Shown piece after piece: positions 25,966 through 34,718 of a stretch of 64,000 nt of DNA. Every line of letters begins with the position of its first letter. Positions within the stretch are counted from its first letter, which is position 1. This DNA is from JANQQN01 sp964519665 (lineage in GTDB: Bacteria; Myxococcota; Kuafuiibacteriia; Kuafuiibacteriales; Kuafuiibacteriaceae): assembly GCA_964519665.1 (NCBI GenBank), contig CAZFIV010000026.1:6090-70089 (forward strand). Direction: 5' to 3'. The notes under the pieces are model-generated. The model was not told the DNA's origin and did not search any database. It was given only the letters and a program-made list of their open reading frames with translations. The position numbers and the translations under genes were made by a program.

Positions 25966-27557
25966 ACAACACCTACCGACGCGTTGTGCTGGCTCGAGGC
26001 GAGGAGTTCGAGGTCATTCTGTGTCAGTGGACAGAGGGGCACGTGTCGCCGGCTCACGATCACGGGTGGAGTGACTGCAAGGTCCTCGTTCAGCAAGGCC
26101 AATTCGCCAACGTGGCCGAGGGGCAGGGCGGAGTCGAGCGCCGCGTCTACGAGACGGGCGATACGTTTTCAGTACCGGTGGGCAGCACCCACGAGATGAC
26201 ATGCCTGTCGCCCGAGGGGGCCACCGTTCATGTGTACTCGCCGCCGCTCGGCGCGAAGGTCGACCAGCCGAACGCGGGGCTCCATCTGGCTCTGGGTGAA
26301 CAGGGTCTCCCGTGGCCAGAGGTCGAGCGGCTCGCCGCCCAGGTTCAGCACGACTCGGTCCCCACCGCGTCGACGCGTTTCATGAATCAGCTCTTCTCGG
26401 GTGTTCATCGGGAGAGCCTGCTCGCCGACCGCGTCGTGGCCCAGACGCGGACCACGCTGGCGACGCGAGAGGCGAGCCCGGTGTTCTCGGAGATCGAAGA
26501 CATCGTGACGGACGCGTTGGGCGCGCAGGTCGGTTGGTCGGCCCAGGCTCGCGGGGGCATCGGGGTGCCCGGAGGAAGCGCGGCGAACTTCATGGCCATC
26601 CATGTCGCGCGGCATCGCGCCGCGCCTCGGCTGAAGGCCGAGGGCCTGCACGCCGGGCCGCGCTTTTCGGTGTTCGTGTCCGAGGCGGCGCATTACTCGT
26701 TCCTGAAGGGCGTGGCGGCGCTCGGCCTGGGGACCAACGCGCTGATCCGGGTACCGACCGATGACCTCGGCCGCATGGACGTCGATGCGCTTCGAGCCTC
26801 GGTCACCGCGAGCCGCGACCGAGGTGAGACGCCCCTGATGGTGGCGGCCACCGCCGGTACGACGGTATTCGGCGCGTTCGATCCGATCGACGAGATCGCT
26901 GACGTTGCCGAGGACACGTCGATGTGGCTTCACGTGGACGGCGCGTGGGGCGGGCCGGCGATGTTCAGCGCGCGGATGCGTCCGGCCCTCGCCGGCCTCC
27001 AGCGCGCCGACTCGGTCACCTTCGACGCGCACAAGATTCTCGGCGCGACCCTCACGAGTTCTTTCTTCCTCACCCGGCACGTCGACACGCTGCTGGCGGC
27101 GAACGACTCGGCCTCGGGAGGCTACATCTTTCACGGGGCACCGGACCTCGGTCGGATGTCTTGGCAATGCGGGCGGCGCGCTGACGCCTTCGGGCTATGG
27201 ATGCTGTGGAAGAGTCGCGGCGCCGAGGGATTCGGCGAGCTGATCGACCGTCTGCTCGACGTCCGGGATGGCGTACTCGGGTTCGTTCGTTCGCAGCCGA
27301 GGCTGAAGCTCGTGGCGGAGCCGAGCTTTCTCAATCTGTGCGTCGAGGTTCGACCGCCCGAAGGCGCACAGATCCCCGATGGCGAGTGGTCCGCCTATGT
27401 GCGCGAGCAGCTGAAGGGCCAGGGGCGCGCGTGGGTCAACTATGCTCGCGACGCAGACGGGCGCGCATTCCTGCGGATGGTGCTCGTCCATCCTGACCTG
27501 ACCGTCGATGACGTGCGGCAGATCCTCGAAGCGGCCCTCGCGGTGGAGCCCGCATGA
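25962..27557 (+). CDS. Cysteine dioxygenase / cysteine-sulfinate decarboxylase fusion
   Basis: 531 residues; ATG at 25962 with AAGGAG 8 bases upstream. Residues 1-110 are a cysteine-dioxygenase cupin: PAHDHGWSDCKVL gives His32 and His34, STHEMT gives His77 (the three Fe ligands), and Cys39 with Tyr92 (VHVYSPP) match the residues that form the Cys-Tyr crosslink in characterised CDOs. Residues about 140-530 are a group II PLP decarboxylase: SEAAHYSF (His244), HVDGAWGG (Asp326) and DAHKILGAT (Lys358, Schiff base). The fusion would turn cysteine into cysteine sulfinate and then hypotaurine, a route to taurine. CDO/CSAD fusions are known in some marine bacteria. Substrate of the decarboxylase is inferred from the fusion. 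Confidence 0.9.
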   Translation: MNNTYRRVVLARGEEFEVILCQWTEGHVSPAHDHGWSDCKVLVQQGQFANVAEGQGGVERRVYETGDTFSVPVGSTHEMTCLSPEGATVHVYSPPLGAKVDQPNAGLHLALGEQGLPWPEVERLAAQVQHDSVPTASTRFMNQLFSGVHRESLLADRVVAQTRTTLATREASPVFSEIEDIVTDALGAQVGWSAQARGGIGVPGGSAANFMAIHVARHRAAPRLKAEGLHAGPRFSVFVSEAAHYSFLKGVAALGLGTNALIRVPTDDLGRMDVDALRASVTASRDRGETPLMVAATAGTTVFGAFDPIDEIADVAEDTSMWLHVDGAWGGPAMFSARMRPALAGLQRADSVTFDAHKILGATLTSSFFLTRHVDTLLAANDSASGGYIFHGAPDLGRMSWQCGRRADAFGLWMLWKSRGAEGFGELIDRLLDVRDGVLGFVRSQPRLKLVAEPSFLNLCVEVRPPEGAQIPDGEWSAYVREQLKGQGRAWVNYARDADGRAFLRMVLVHPDLTVDDVRQILEAALAVEPA

Positions 27558-29131
27558 CCGCGTCCGGTGTGGGCTTGGCGCTGAGCCTGGTCTTCGGCGC
27601 CCTCGTGTCCGAAGACCTCGCCCTGTTGTCGGCCGTGGGGCTCGTCGAGGGCGGCGCCCTGCCCGCGGTGGTTGGCTACGGCGCGGCGGCGATGGGCATC
27701 TTCGTTGGCGATCTCGGCCTCTATTTGATCGGCCGCGCGAGCCGCCGCCGGTCGTTCGAACACGCACCCGACCAGGGCTCATGGACGCTGACCAGCGCCG
27801 TGTTCTTCGCCCGCTTCGTGCCGGGGGCGCGGGTCGCTGCGTACCTCGCCGCGGGTGCGGGGGGCATGCCGACCATTCGCTTCGTCGGCGTCACCGCGCT
27901 GGCGCTCGTCCTGTGGGTGGGGGGGGCAGCGGTTCTCGGCGCTGCATTCTTCGAGGTCGTCGCGGATGCCGCCCCCTTTGTCTTGACGGCCGTGGCGGTC
28001 GCTTTGGTCGCCGTGGCCGCGTGGCGATGGTGGCGGTCGCCCGCGTTTCGTCTTCGGGTGCGCAAGGCTGGCTATCGGGTCCTTCGATGGAAGCACCATG
28101 AGTTCTGGCCGATGTGGTTCTTCTATCCACCGGTCGCGTTGTACGGCTTGTACCTAGCCGTCCGGCACCGCAGCGCGACCGCCCTACTGCACGTCAATCC
28201 CGGCATGCCCACAAGTGGGATCATTGGAGAGAGCAAGGCGGACATCCTGCGCAGCCTGCCCGCCGACCACGCCGCGATGTTGCCCTACCGGACGTTGGAT
28301 CCGGAGGTGCTTCGGTCTGGCGGTGGTCCCGACGCGCCGACCCGTGGCCTTCGTGCCTTTATGCTGGAGGCGCAGCTCGAGTACCCGATCATTCTCAAGC
28401 CCGATGTAGGGCAGCGGGGCAGCGGGGTCCGGGTCGTTCGATCGGACGACGACGCGCGCGCGTACCTCGACGCGGCGAACTTTGCCGTCGTCGCGCAGGC
28501 CTATTGTGCATGGCCAGAGGAAGCGGGCATCAACTACGTACGGGATCCCGATCAGCGGCGCGGCCGGATCACCGGCATCACGCGTAAACGCTTCCCGGCG
28601 GTCATCGGCGACGGGCGGCGGACGCTGACCGAGCTCGTGCTCGACGACCCACGTGCGCGCCTGATCGCGGATACATATCTCGAGCGGCACCGGACTCGGG
28701 CCGACACGATCATCCCGGTCGGGGAGCTCGTCCGGTTGGTCGAGGCCGGTAATCACTGTCAAGGCGCGATCTTCCAGGACGGCGAGGCGCTGATCACGCC
28801 GGAGCTCGAGGCGGCGATCGACGGCGTCGCCCGCCAGATTCCCGGCTTCTACGCGGGACGCTTCGACGTCCGGTTCGCGAGCGAAGAGGGCATCCGCCGC
28901 GGCGAAGACTTCAAGATCATCGAGCTCAACGGCGCGGCCGGAGAGGCCACGCACATCTACGACGCGGACAAGACGGTCTTCGATGCCTATCGGATCCTGT
29001 TCGACCAGCTCGACGATCTGTACCGAGTAGGCCGCAAGAACGAGCGCCGCGGCCATCGGGCACCCACGGGACTCCTTCGAGCGCTCTGGGATTTTCGAAT
29101 AGTGGCCCGCGCTCACCCGCCGACAACATGA
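27554..29131 (+). CDS. DedA-type membrane domain fused to ATP-grasp ligase
   Basis: 525 residues, starting in an ATGA overlap with the CDO-CSAD stop. Residues 1-165 are DedA/VTT-like with several helices (LALSLVFGALVSEDLALLSAV; GIFVGDLGLYLIGR; FFARFVPGARVAAYLAAG with the re-entrant-loop style FxRFxPG-R motif). Residues about 200-500 are ATP-grasp: YPIILKPDVGQRGSGVRVV (ATP-binding Lys, near residue 279), TGITRKRFPAVIGDG, and FKIIELNGAAGEATHIYD (Mg-binding Glu/Asn). ATP-grasp enzymes make amide or ester bonds through acyl-phosphates. Coupled to a taurine-forming enzyme and a hydrolase, a role in conjugating an amine such as taurine to a membrane-borne carboxylate is proposed, not shown. Confidence 0.88.
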   Translation: MTASGVGLALSLVFGALVSEDLALLSAVGLVEGGALPAVVGYGAAAMGIFVGDLGLYLIGRASRRRSFEHAPDQGSWTLTSAVFFARFVPGARVAAYLAAGAGGMPTIRFVGVTALALVLWVGGAAVLGAAFFEVVADAAPFVLTAVAVALVAVAAWRWWRSPAFRLRVRKAGYRVLRWKHHEFWPMWFFYPPVALYGLYLAVRHRSATALLHVNPGMPTSGIIGESKADILRSLPADHAAMLPYRTLDPEVLRSGGGPDAPTRGLRAFMLEAQLEYPIILKPDVGQRGSGVRVVRSDDDARAYLDAANFAVVAQAYCAWPEEAGINYVRDPDQRRGRITGITRKRFPAVIGDGRRTLTELVLDDPRARLIADTYLERHRTRADTIIPVGELVRLVEAGNHCQGAIFQDGEALITPELEAAIDGVARQIPGFYAGRFDVRFASEEGIRRGEDFKIIELNGAAGEATHIYDADKTVFDAYRILFDQLDDLYRVGRKNERRGHRAPTGLLRALWDFRIVARAHPPTT

Positions 29132-30120
29132 CGATGGCCGAACCGAAATCGGGGCAACAACCGCGCCGGCGCTGGGCATTCCTGGTGGGTGCCGGCTCCC
29201 TGGCGAGCGCAACGATGCTCGTCACGAGCACCGTGCTGACCTGGATCGCGTGCGCGCCCGCGTTCGTGCAGGAAAACGAGCGGCTCGCCGAGGCTCTGAT
29301 GGCGCGTGACCCCAACGCTGAGCACGTCATTCCGCCGACCACCCCCGACGGTCGACCGCTCGGGTATGTATCGGCCGGGTCCGCCAACCAGCCGAAGGTG
29401 GTGCTCATTCACGGCTCGCCCGGGTCGTGGAAGGCGTACGTACGGTATCTGGAGGATCCGATACTGAAGGAGCGAGCGCATCTCATTTCGGTCGACCGAC
29501 CCGGGTACGGTCGCTCGGGCAGCGACCGACCCGAGCGGTCCGTGGCCCGCCAAGCAGCTTTGATCCACCAGGTCTTCGAGCTTGGCGACCCCAGTCAACC
29601 GGTGATTCTGCTCGGGCACAGCTACGGTGGTCCGGTGGCGGCGCAGCTGGCCATGTCGAACGACCCTCGCGTCCGCGCGTTGATCCTCGTCGCGAGCTCC
29701 GTCGATCCCGACCTCGAAGAGACCAAGTGGATTCAGTATGTAGCGAACTGGTGGGCGCTCCGATGGTTGGTCCCGTCGGACCTGGACGTCTGCAATCAGG
29801 AGATTTTGGCTCTCGAGCCGGAGCTGCGTCGGATGGTGCCGCTGTGGTCGCGCATCACCGCGGACGTGTATGTGATTCACGGCGAGCGTGATGACTTAGT
29901 ACCGGTCAGCAACGTGGACTTCGTCGAGAAACATGCGATCCACCGCGCCCCGCAGGTCCAGCGCATTCCGGACCTGAATCACTTCGTGCCCTGGCTGAGA
30001 TACGACTTGCTTCAAAGCGCGATCCTGGATGCGCTCGACAGCGTCGAACGCGACGCTCGCCTATCGTCGCCCGACGGTACCCCTTCCCGAAGGGCTGATG
30101 GGCACGGCCTCGACCGCTAA
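29128..30120 (+). CDS. Membrane-anchored alpha/beta hydrolase
   Basis: 330 residues, again starting in an ATGA overlap. An N-terminal helix (AFLVGAGSLASATMLVTSTV) then CAP suggests an exported, anchored enzyme. Hydrolase motifs: VVLIHGSPGSWKAY, VDRPGYGRSGS, nucleophile elbow GHSYGG, catalytic Asp region IHGERDDLVP and His in IPDLNHFVPW. Substrate unknown; esterases, lipases and amidases share this fold. As third member of the operon it could load, release or edit the acyl group handled by the ATP-grasp enzyme. The C-terminal 30 residues are polar and disordered-looking. Confidence 0.85.
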   Translation: MTMAEPKSGQQPRRRWAFLVGAGSLASATMLVTSTVLTWIACAPAFVQENERLAEALMARDPNAEHVIPPTTPDGRPLGYVSAGSANQPKVVLIHGSPGSWKAYVRYLEDPILKERAHLISVDRPGYGRSGSDRPERSVARQAALIHQVFELGDPSQPVILLGHSYGGPVAAQLAMSNDPRVRALILVASSVDPDLEETKWIQYVANWWALRWLVPSDLDVCNQEILALEPELRRMVPLWSRITADVYVIHGERDDLVPVSNVDFVEKHAIHRAPQVQRIPDLNHFVPWLRYDLLQSAILDALDSVERDARLSSPDGTPSRRADGHGLDR

Positions 30121-30130
30121 TCTCGTCGTG

Positions 30131-30340
30131 TCAGAAAACTCGGACGACCGAGTCTACTAGTCTTCTCAAGGGTTTGTGGCTCGGTAGAATCGCCAGGCGG
30201 CCTTCTGGTGGCCGAGCAACGATTTGAACCGCGCCTATGCTCATGAACTTGATGACGTTGCGGGCCAGGTTGGCGATGATCCGGCGAATACGCGAAGCGT
30301 CGCCGACGAAGGCAGCGGTCAGGTCGGGGGGCGCTACCGT
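30131..30340 (-). pseudogene. Histidine-kinase C-terminal relic (HATPase N-box)
   Basis: On the minus strand a frame without start codon reads VGDASRIRRIIANLARNVIK (split for length), followed by FMSIGAVQIVARPPEGRLAI, ending at TGA 30131-30133. This matches the N-box of sensor histidine kinases (pattern D-x-x-R-x-x-Q-I-x-x-N-L-x-x-N-A-x-K-F). The remaining kinase domains are missing, so it is a fragment. It lies in the convergent gap between the anchored hydrolase and the DJ-1-like gene. Boundaries on the right are approximate. Confidence 0.45.
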
Positions 30341-30382
30341 GGGTGGCCAAACCGATGGGGCGCAAAGTGGAAAGCGGCGGCT

Positions 30383-31225
30383 TTACCGGGCGCTGCCGCC
30401 CGCGGCCCTCATCATGAGGTTGGCGACCTCGGCCCCGGCGTTCTGGTTTTGGCCGGTGACCAGGCGACCGTCCACGGCGACGTGGTTCGCAAAGAAGTCC
30501 TGAAAGGCCGTAGCGCTCTCGAACTTGGCTCCGGCCGCGCGAAGCTCGCGTTCCGGGTGCATCGGCGTCACCGTGATGCCCAACTCTTCCACTTGCTTGT
30601 CGGTCACGGCCGTCACCTGACGGTCCTTCACCAAGGGTTCGCCCGACTCGTCCTTCGCATTGAGTAGCCCTAGCGGTCCGTGGCAAACCCCACCCACCAC
30701 CTTATTGGCCGCCCATGCCTCGGTGATCTTCTCGCCGAGCACCGGCGACTGGGCGAGGTCGTAGGCTGCCCCCCAGCCGCCCGCGAGGAAGATGATGTCG
30801 TACTGGGTGAAGTCGACGTCGTCGATGCGCAGCGAGTTGCTCACTTTCTCCTGGAGCGTCGGATCGTCGAGATAGCGGTCGTCGTAGTGTGATCTGATAA
30901 ACCAGCTCATGGTCAGCGGGTCGATGGGGATGGGGCCTCCCTTGACGCTGGCTACGTCAACCGCGACCCCGCCATCGACCATCTCGTAGTAGGGGGCAGT
31001 CATCTCTGAAGCCGCGACTCCCGTCTCGGTGCCTCCCGGCCCCAGCTCATCGTGGCTCGTCGTGATGATGAGCGCTCGACCCTCCGGCAGCTTGTAGCGC
31101 TGGTCGGTGTAGTCTGCGTGGAAACCAAGGGTCTGCAGCAGCCACGGCAGGCTGACCACGAGGACCAGAAGGACAACCAACAGCGCAACGAGAATACTTA
31201 GGACGCGACGATACTTAGTCATCAT
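30383..31225 (-). CDS. DJ-1/PfpI-family (class I glutamine amidotransferase-like) protein, membrane anchored
   Basis: 280 residues; ATG pair at 31225/31222 gives a clean N-terminal helix (RVLSILVALLVVLLVLVVSL), whereas the longer frame to 31465 adds spurious sequence. The domain shows ALIITTSHDELGPGGTETGV, DIIFLAGGWGAAYDLAQS and the nucleophile elbow VVGGVCHGPLGLL (Cys), as in Hsp31/YhbO-type DJ-1 proteins. HPERELRAAGAKFES and VTGQNQNAGAEV complete the fold. Such proteins act as glyoxalase III, chaperones or deglycases; which one is unclear. The anchor places it outside the cytoplasm, which is unusual. Confidence 0.88.
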   Translation of the reverse strand: MMTKYRRVLSILVALLVVLLVLVVSLPWLLQTLGFHADYTDQRYKLPEGRALIITTSHDELGPGGTETGVAASEMTAPYYEMVDGGVAVDVASVKGGPIPIDPLTMSWFIRSHYDDRYLDDPTLQEKVSNSLRIDDVDFTQYDIIFLAGGWGAAYDLAQSPVLGEKITEAWAANKVVGGVCHGPLGLLNAKDESGEPLVKDRQVTAVTDKQVEELGITVTPMHPERELRAAGAKFESATAFQDFFANHVAVDGRLVTGQNQNAGAEVANLMMRAAGGSAR

Positions 31226-31816
31226 AACACCCGTATTGAATGCTACCGTCATCGCCTCGTTCAGTCTACCGCCAAGCGCGAGGGTCCTCGCTATCATCCA
31301 GGAGCGAAAGCGTGGTTTGTGTTGTAAGGGAGATTGCGCATCGGAAGCGACAAACCCCGTAGCGAAGCGTCGTACCGGTTGGGCGAGATGTCGTCGACAC
31401 CCAACCTGACCCGCGTCGCGGTTCGGCGTTCCGCGCCCGCTCAACCAGCGTTTCCGCCTACTCATCCCTCCACAGGTTCCGTTCGTGTTCCCGCCGGCGC
31501 GACAACAGCACGCTCCAACTGAATCGGCGCTCTAGTGGCAGCTCGGTGTTGCGCGTCAAGACGGCGTCGGAGCCTTGAGCGGTCGAAAGGGTCGGTCGAG
31601 AGCGCCCGGACTTCGTCGAGCCGATGCTGGGTCCGGCTGTCCGGTCGGTGCGTCTGGATCCGTTTCTCAGCATGTGCTTTAACGGACGGAAGATGCTGGG
31701 CACGGAGTGGGGCGCTGCTGACATGGGGGCTCCTCCTCCTCCACCTGACCAGATTCTGGCTGCGGATGACTTCACGACCCTTTGAGCCCGGCAGCGTTCG
31801 GACGGGAGTAATCGAA
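31226..31816. other. Intergenic region upstream of sulfatase operon
   Basis: 591 bases. Frames are open on both strands (31458-31871 minus; an in-frame extension of the sulfatase from 31535), but they lack signals and domains and are treated as spurious. Promoters for the divergent DJ-1-like and sulfatase genes must lie here; no clear hexamers were recognised. Confidence 0.4.
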
Positions 31817-33595
31817 ATGTTAGTGCGAACCTTGGTCGCAGCGATCGCCATTTTGCTAGCGACTTCTTCAATGGCCGCCGCCCAGACTGACCGTGCGCGT
31901 CCCAACATTCTCCTCGTACTCTTGGACGATGCGGGCTTCATGGATTTTGGTGCTTACGGCAGCGACACGGCCACGCCTAATATCGACAGACTGGGCCAGT
32001 CTGGCGTCATGTTCACCAGGTACTATACGCAGCCATTGTGCGGACCGAGCCGGGCCGCACTGATGACCGGGCAAGACAACCATGTCGTCGGCGCAGGGAC
32101 TTTGACCGAAGCCCTGACGGACGAAATGCGCGACTTGCCGGGCTACAGCATGAAATGGGAAGACGGCCAGGAGACCATCGCTTCCCGTCTAAAGGAGGTA
32201 GGCTACCAGACTTTCGTGTCCGGCAAATGGGGGATTGGCGATATCGGAGCAAACTTGCCGCACCGTTTCGGCTTCGATCGCTCGTGGGTTCTGGATTCGA
32301 CAGGTTCTAGTAGCTACCGGGCGAAGTCTTACTTGCCGATCTATAAAGAAGCAAAGTGGTTCGAGGACGGCGAGCGTATCTCGCTGCCGAAAGATTTTTA
32401 TTCCTCCCGCAATATTGTCGACAAGATGATTTCTTACGTGGACGAGGCAGAGCCCGGCAAACCCTTCTTTGGCTATCTGTCCTTCCAGGCTATCCATATT
32501 CCGGTCCAGGTCCCGCGCGAGTACGTCGACAAGTATGATGGGGTTTTTGATCGCGGGTGGGACGTCATGCGGGAAGAGCGCTTACAAAGAGTGATTGAAC
32601 TCGGTCTCGTCCCTGAGGGCACCCGACTGTCCGATGGGCCATATAACGGTCGCAAATGGGACGATCTGACCGAGGAAGAAAAGGCCTATTGGTCCCGGGC
32701 CATGCAAGTCAACGCGGGGATGATGGAAGCGGCCGACTTCCACTTGGGGCGTCTTCTCGACCATTTGGAAGCCAAAGGCCAGCTTGACAACACGATTGTT
32801 GTCGTCACTTCCGACAACGGGCCCGAGTACAACACGATTGGCAAAACGTCCGCACCGGCCACTCTCGCCTTCGAGCGACTCTGGATGGCGATCGAGGGCT
32901 GGGATGTGACCTACGAAAACCTAGGGCAACCCGGAAGCATGGGGGCGATCGGTCACGAATGGGCCTCCGTTTCCGCGGCTCCGTTCCACTTGTTCAAGTT
33001 TAGTGCCTCCGAAGGCGGCGTACGTGTACCGATGGTCATCTCAGGCCCAGGGGTAGAAGGCCGTGGTTTCGTAGACAGCCGTTCTCAAGTTGCGGATATT
33101 GCCCCGACCCTCTTGGACTTGGCCGGCGCAACCTATACCCCTGACGAGTTCTACGGTCGTAGTTTGATGCCCTTGCTCGAGGGGAAGGCAGACGAGGTCT
33201 ACGGCGAAGATGACTCGTTCGCGATCGAAGTAAGTGGTACGGCCGCGTTGTACCGTGGCCGATGGAAGATCACGAAGACACCGAAGCCGTTTAGCGACGG
33301 TGAGTGGCACTTGTACGACATCTACAGTGACCCGGGTGAAACGACCGATGTCGCGGCACGGCACCCGCGCCTGTTTCAGGAAATGCTGAACGAGTATCAG
33401 TCCTACGTCGAAGATGTCGGCGTATTCGAGCTGCCCGCTGGCGAGACCGCTCGCAAACGTATCGTCATGAATGCTCTGATGAGATTTTCAGTCAATTACT
33501 GGTATTTGGTGGCAGCTTTCTTTGGGGTCTCGGCCGCTGTGCTTTATGGATTTTTCCGACTGATGAGGCTCATGTTCCGGCGTCGCAGCGCATAA
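31817..33595 (+). CDS. Arylsulfatase-type sulfatase with C-terminal membrane anchor
   Basis: 592 residues from ATG at 31817, which begins a signal peptide (VRTLVAAIAILLATSSMAAA). The sulfatase core is complete: NILLVLLDDAG (metal Asp pair), LCGPSRAALMTGQ with CGPSR at 75-79 (the C-x-P-x-R motif whose Cys becomes formylglycine), VSGKWGIGD, VTSDNGPEYNT and the Ca-ligand region. The C-terminus ends in one hydrophobic helix (YWYLVAAFFGVSAAVLYGF) with basic tail RLMFRRRSA, so it is anchored in the inner membrane facing the periplasm. The FGE gene starts 16 bases later. Substrate unknown. Two 60-base lines counted by hand in this pair are about 57% GC, below the typical level nearby. Confidence 0.94.
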   Translation: MLVRTLVAAIAILLATSSMAAAQTDRARPNILLVLLDDAGFMDFGAYGSDTATPNIDRLGQSGVMFTRYYTQPLCGPSRAALMTGQDNHVVGAGTLTEALTDEMRDLPGYSMKWEDGQETIASRLKEVGYQTFVSGKWGIGDIGANLPHRFGFDRSWVLDSTGSSSYRAKSYLPIYKEAKWFEDGERISLPKDFYSSRNIVDKMISYVDEAEPGKPFFGYLSFQAIHIPVQVPREYVDKYDGVFDRGWDVMREERLQRVIELGLVPEGTRLSDGPYNGRKWDDLTEEEKAYWSRAMQVNAGMMEAADFHLGRLLDHLEAKGQLDNTIVVVTSDNGPEYNTIGKTSAPATLAFERLWMAIEGWDVTYENLGQPGSMGAIGHEWASVSAAPFHLFKFSASEGGVRVPMVISGPGVEGRGFVDSRSQVADIAPTLLDLAGATYTPDEFYGRSLMPLLEGKADEVYGEDDSFAIEVSGTAALYRGRWKITKTPKPFSDGEWHLYDIYSDPGETTDVAARHPRLFQEMLNEYQSYVEDVGVFELPAGETARKRIVMNALMRFSVNYWYLVAAFFGVSAAVLYGFFRLMRLMFRRRSA

Positions 33596-33610
33596 CCTGA
33601 AAAGACCGAA

Positions 33611-34633
33611 ATGAAGCAAGTGGGTAACTCTCAGCAGGCCAGCCAAGCGGCCGACACTCTCTTGCCTGAGGAAAAGCGTTCACACGAGCTCTCGGCGAGA
33701 TTGCGGAATGCTTTGAAAAGTTGCTCCGAATCCAGAACGCTGAAGGTTCTTGCTGGCACGACAGGTCTATTCATGAGCGTCGGGCTCCTTGCCGCATACG
33801 TAGCGATAGCAGGTCGTTCCGATGGGCATCGTGCGTGTCCCATGTCTGAAGGGACCATCGGAACGTTCGTGCGGGTCGATGGTGGTGGTTTCATTAAAGG
33901 GGCTGATGGCGTTTACCCAGAGGAAGGGCGCCCGATTCGGGTGTATGTCTCGCCGTTTCTCATCCAGGTCAATGAAGTGACCAATGATCAGTTTGCTGCC
34001 TTTGTTGCATCGACCGGATATGTGACCGAGGCTGAGAAAGGGGGCGGTTCTGCACAGTTCGTGGAAACGGACACCCCAGAGAATCCAATGTCCTGGTGGC
34101 GGCTGGATCAAGGTGCTACCTGGAGGACGCCCCACGGTGATGGAAGCAGCCTGATGGGAAAGGGGCGTCATCCGGTGGTTCATGTGACCCTTAGCGATGC
34201 GCGGGCATATGCGGACTGGGTTGGAGGACGTATCCCGAATGAGGTGGAATGGGAATATGCTGCGAGCCTAGGGTTATTTGACCCGGATGATCCAGAGTCT
34301 GGTGTTCGGGGGCCTGACGGTGAGCCGCGCGCCAATATTTGGGATGGTGCATTTCCGACCATCAATTCCGAAGAAGACGGATTCTCGGGTACAGCTCCGG
34401 TTGGATGCTTCGAGGAAAACCTGATCGGTGCCTACGATATGATCGGGAACGTGTGGGAGTGGACGGAAAGTCGTTTCGGTCGGGGCAGACCTCAGTTCAC
34501 CATCAAGGGCGGGTCATATCTGTGTGGCGACAACTATTGCCGACGATATCGTCCAGCTGCGCGACAGGGTTATGAACCGGACTTTAGCAGCGCTCATATT
34601 GGCTTCCGTATTGTGAAGGACTTAGAACGCTGA
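33611..34633 (+). CDS. Formylglycine-generating enzyme (SUMF1/FGE family), membrane anchored
   Basis: 340 residues from ATG at 33611. A helix at about 48-70 (LKVLAGTTGLFMSVGLLAAYV) anchors the catalytic domain outside the cytoplasm. The FGE fold is clear: GGGFIKGADG, VNEVTNDQFAAFV, HPVVHVTLSDARAYADWVGG, RIPNEVEWEYAA, MIGNVWEWTES and GGSYLCGDNYCRRYRPAARQ. The two cysteines (about 305 and 310) match the copper-binding catalytic pair of active FGEs, so this is not a cysteine-less relative. It converts the Cys of the neighbouring sulfatase CGPSR motif to formylglycine. Pairing in one operon supports a dedicated maturase. Confidence 0.93.
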   Translation: MKQVGNSQQASQAADTLLPEEKRSHELSARLRNALKSCSESRTLKVLAGTTGLFMSVGLLAAYVAIAGRSDGHRACPMSEGTIGTFVRVDGGGFIKGADGVYPEEGRPIRVYVSPFLIQVNEVTNDQFAAFVASTGYVTEAEKGGGSAQFVETDTPENPMSWWRLDQGATWRTPHGDGSSLMGKGRHPVVHVTLSDARAYADWVGGRIPNEVEWEYAASLGLFDPDDPESGVRGPDGEPRANIWDGAFPTINSEEDGFSGTAPVGCFEENLIGAYDMIGNVWEWTESRFGRGRPQFTIKGGSYLCGDNYCRRYRPAARQGYEPDFSSAHIGFRIVKDLER

Positions 34634-34718
34634 AGGCCCGCCGAACGTCTTGGCCGACTAGACTAAAGTCCAAGCCAACGGCGGCTACCGGTCATGACGG
34701 CGTTCTTTACGGTCGCGG

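Noticed and set aside
31535..31816. N-terminal extension of the sulfatase frame
   Set aside because: Arg/Ser/Cys-rich, not a signal peptide; the ATG at 31817 begins a normal signal sequence.
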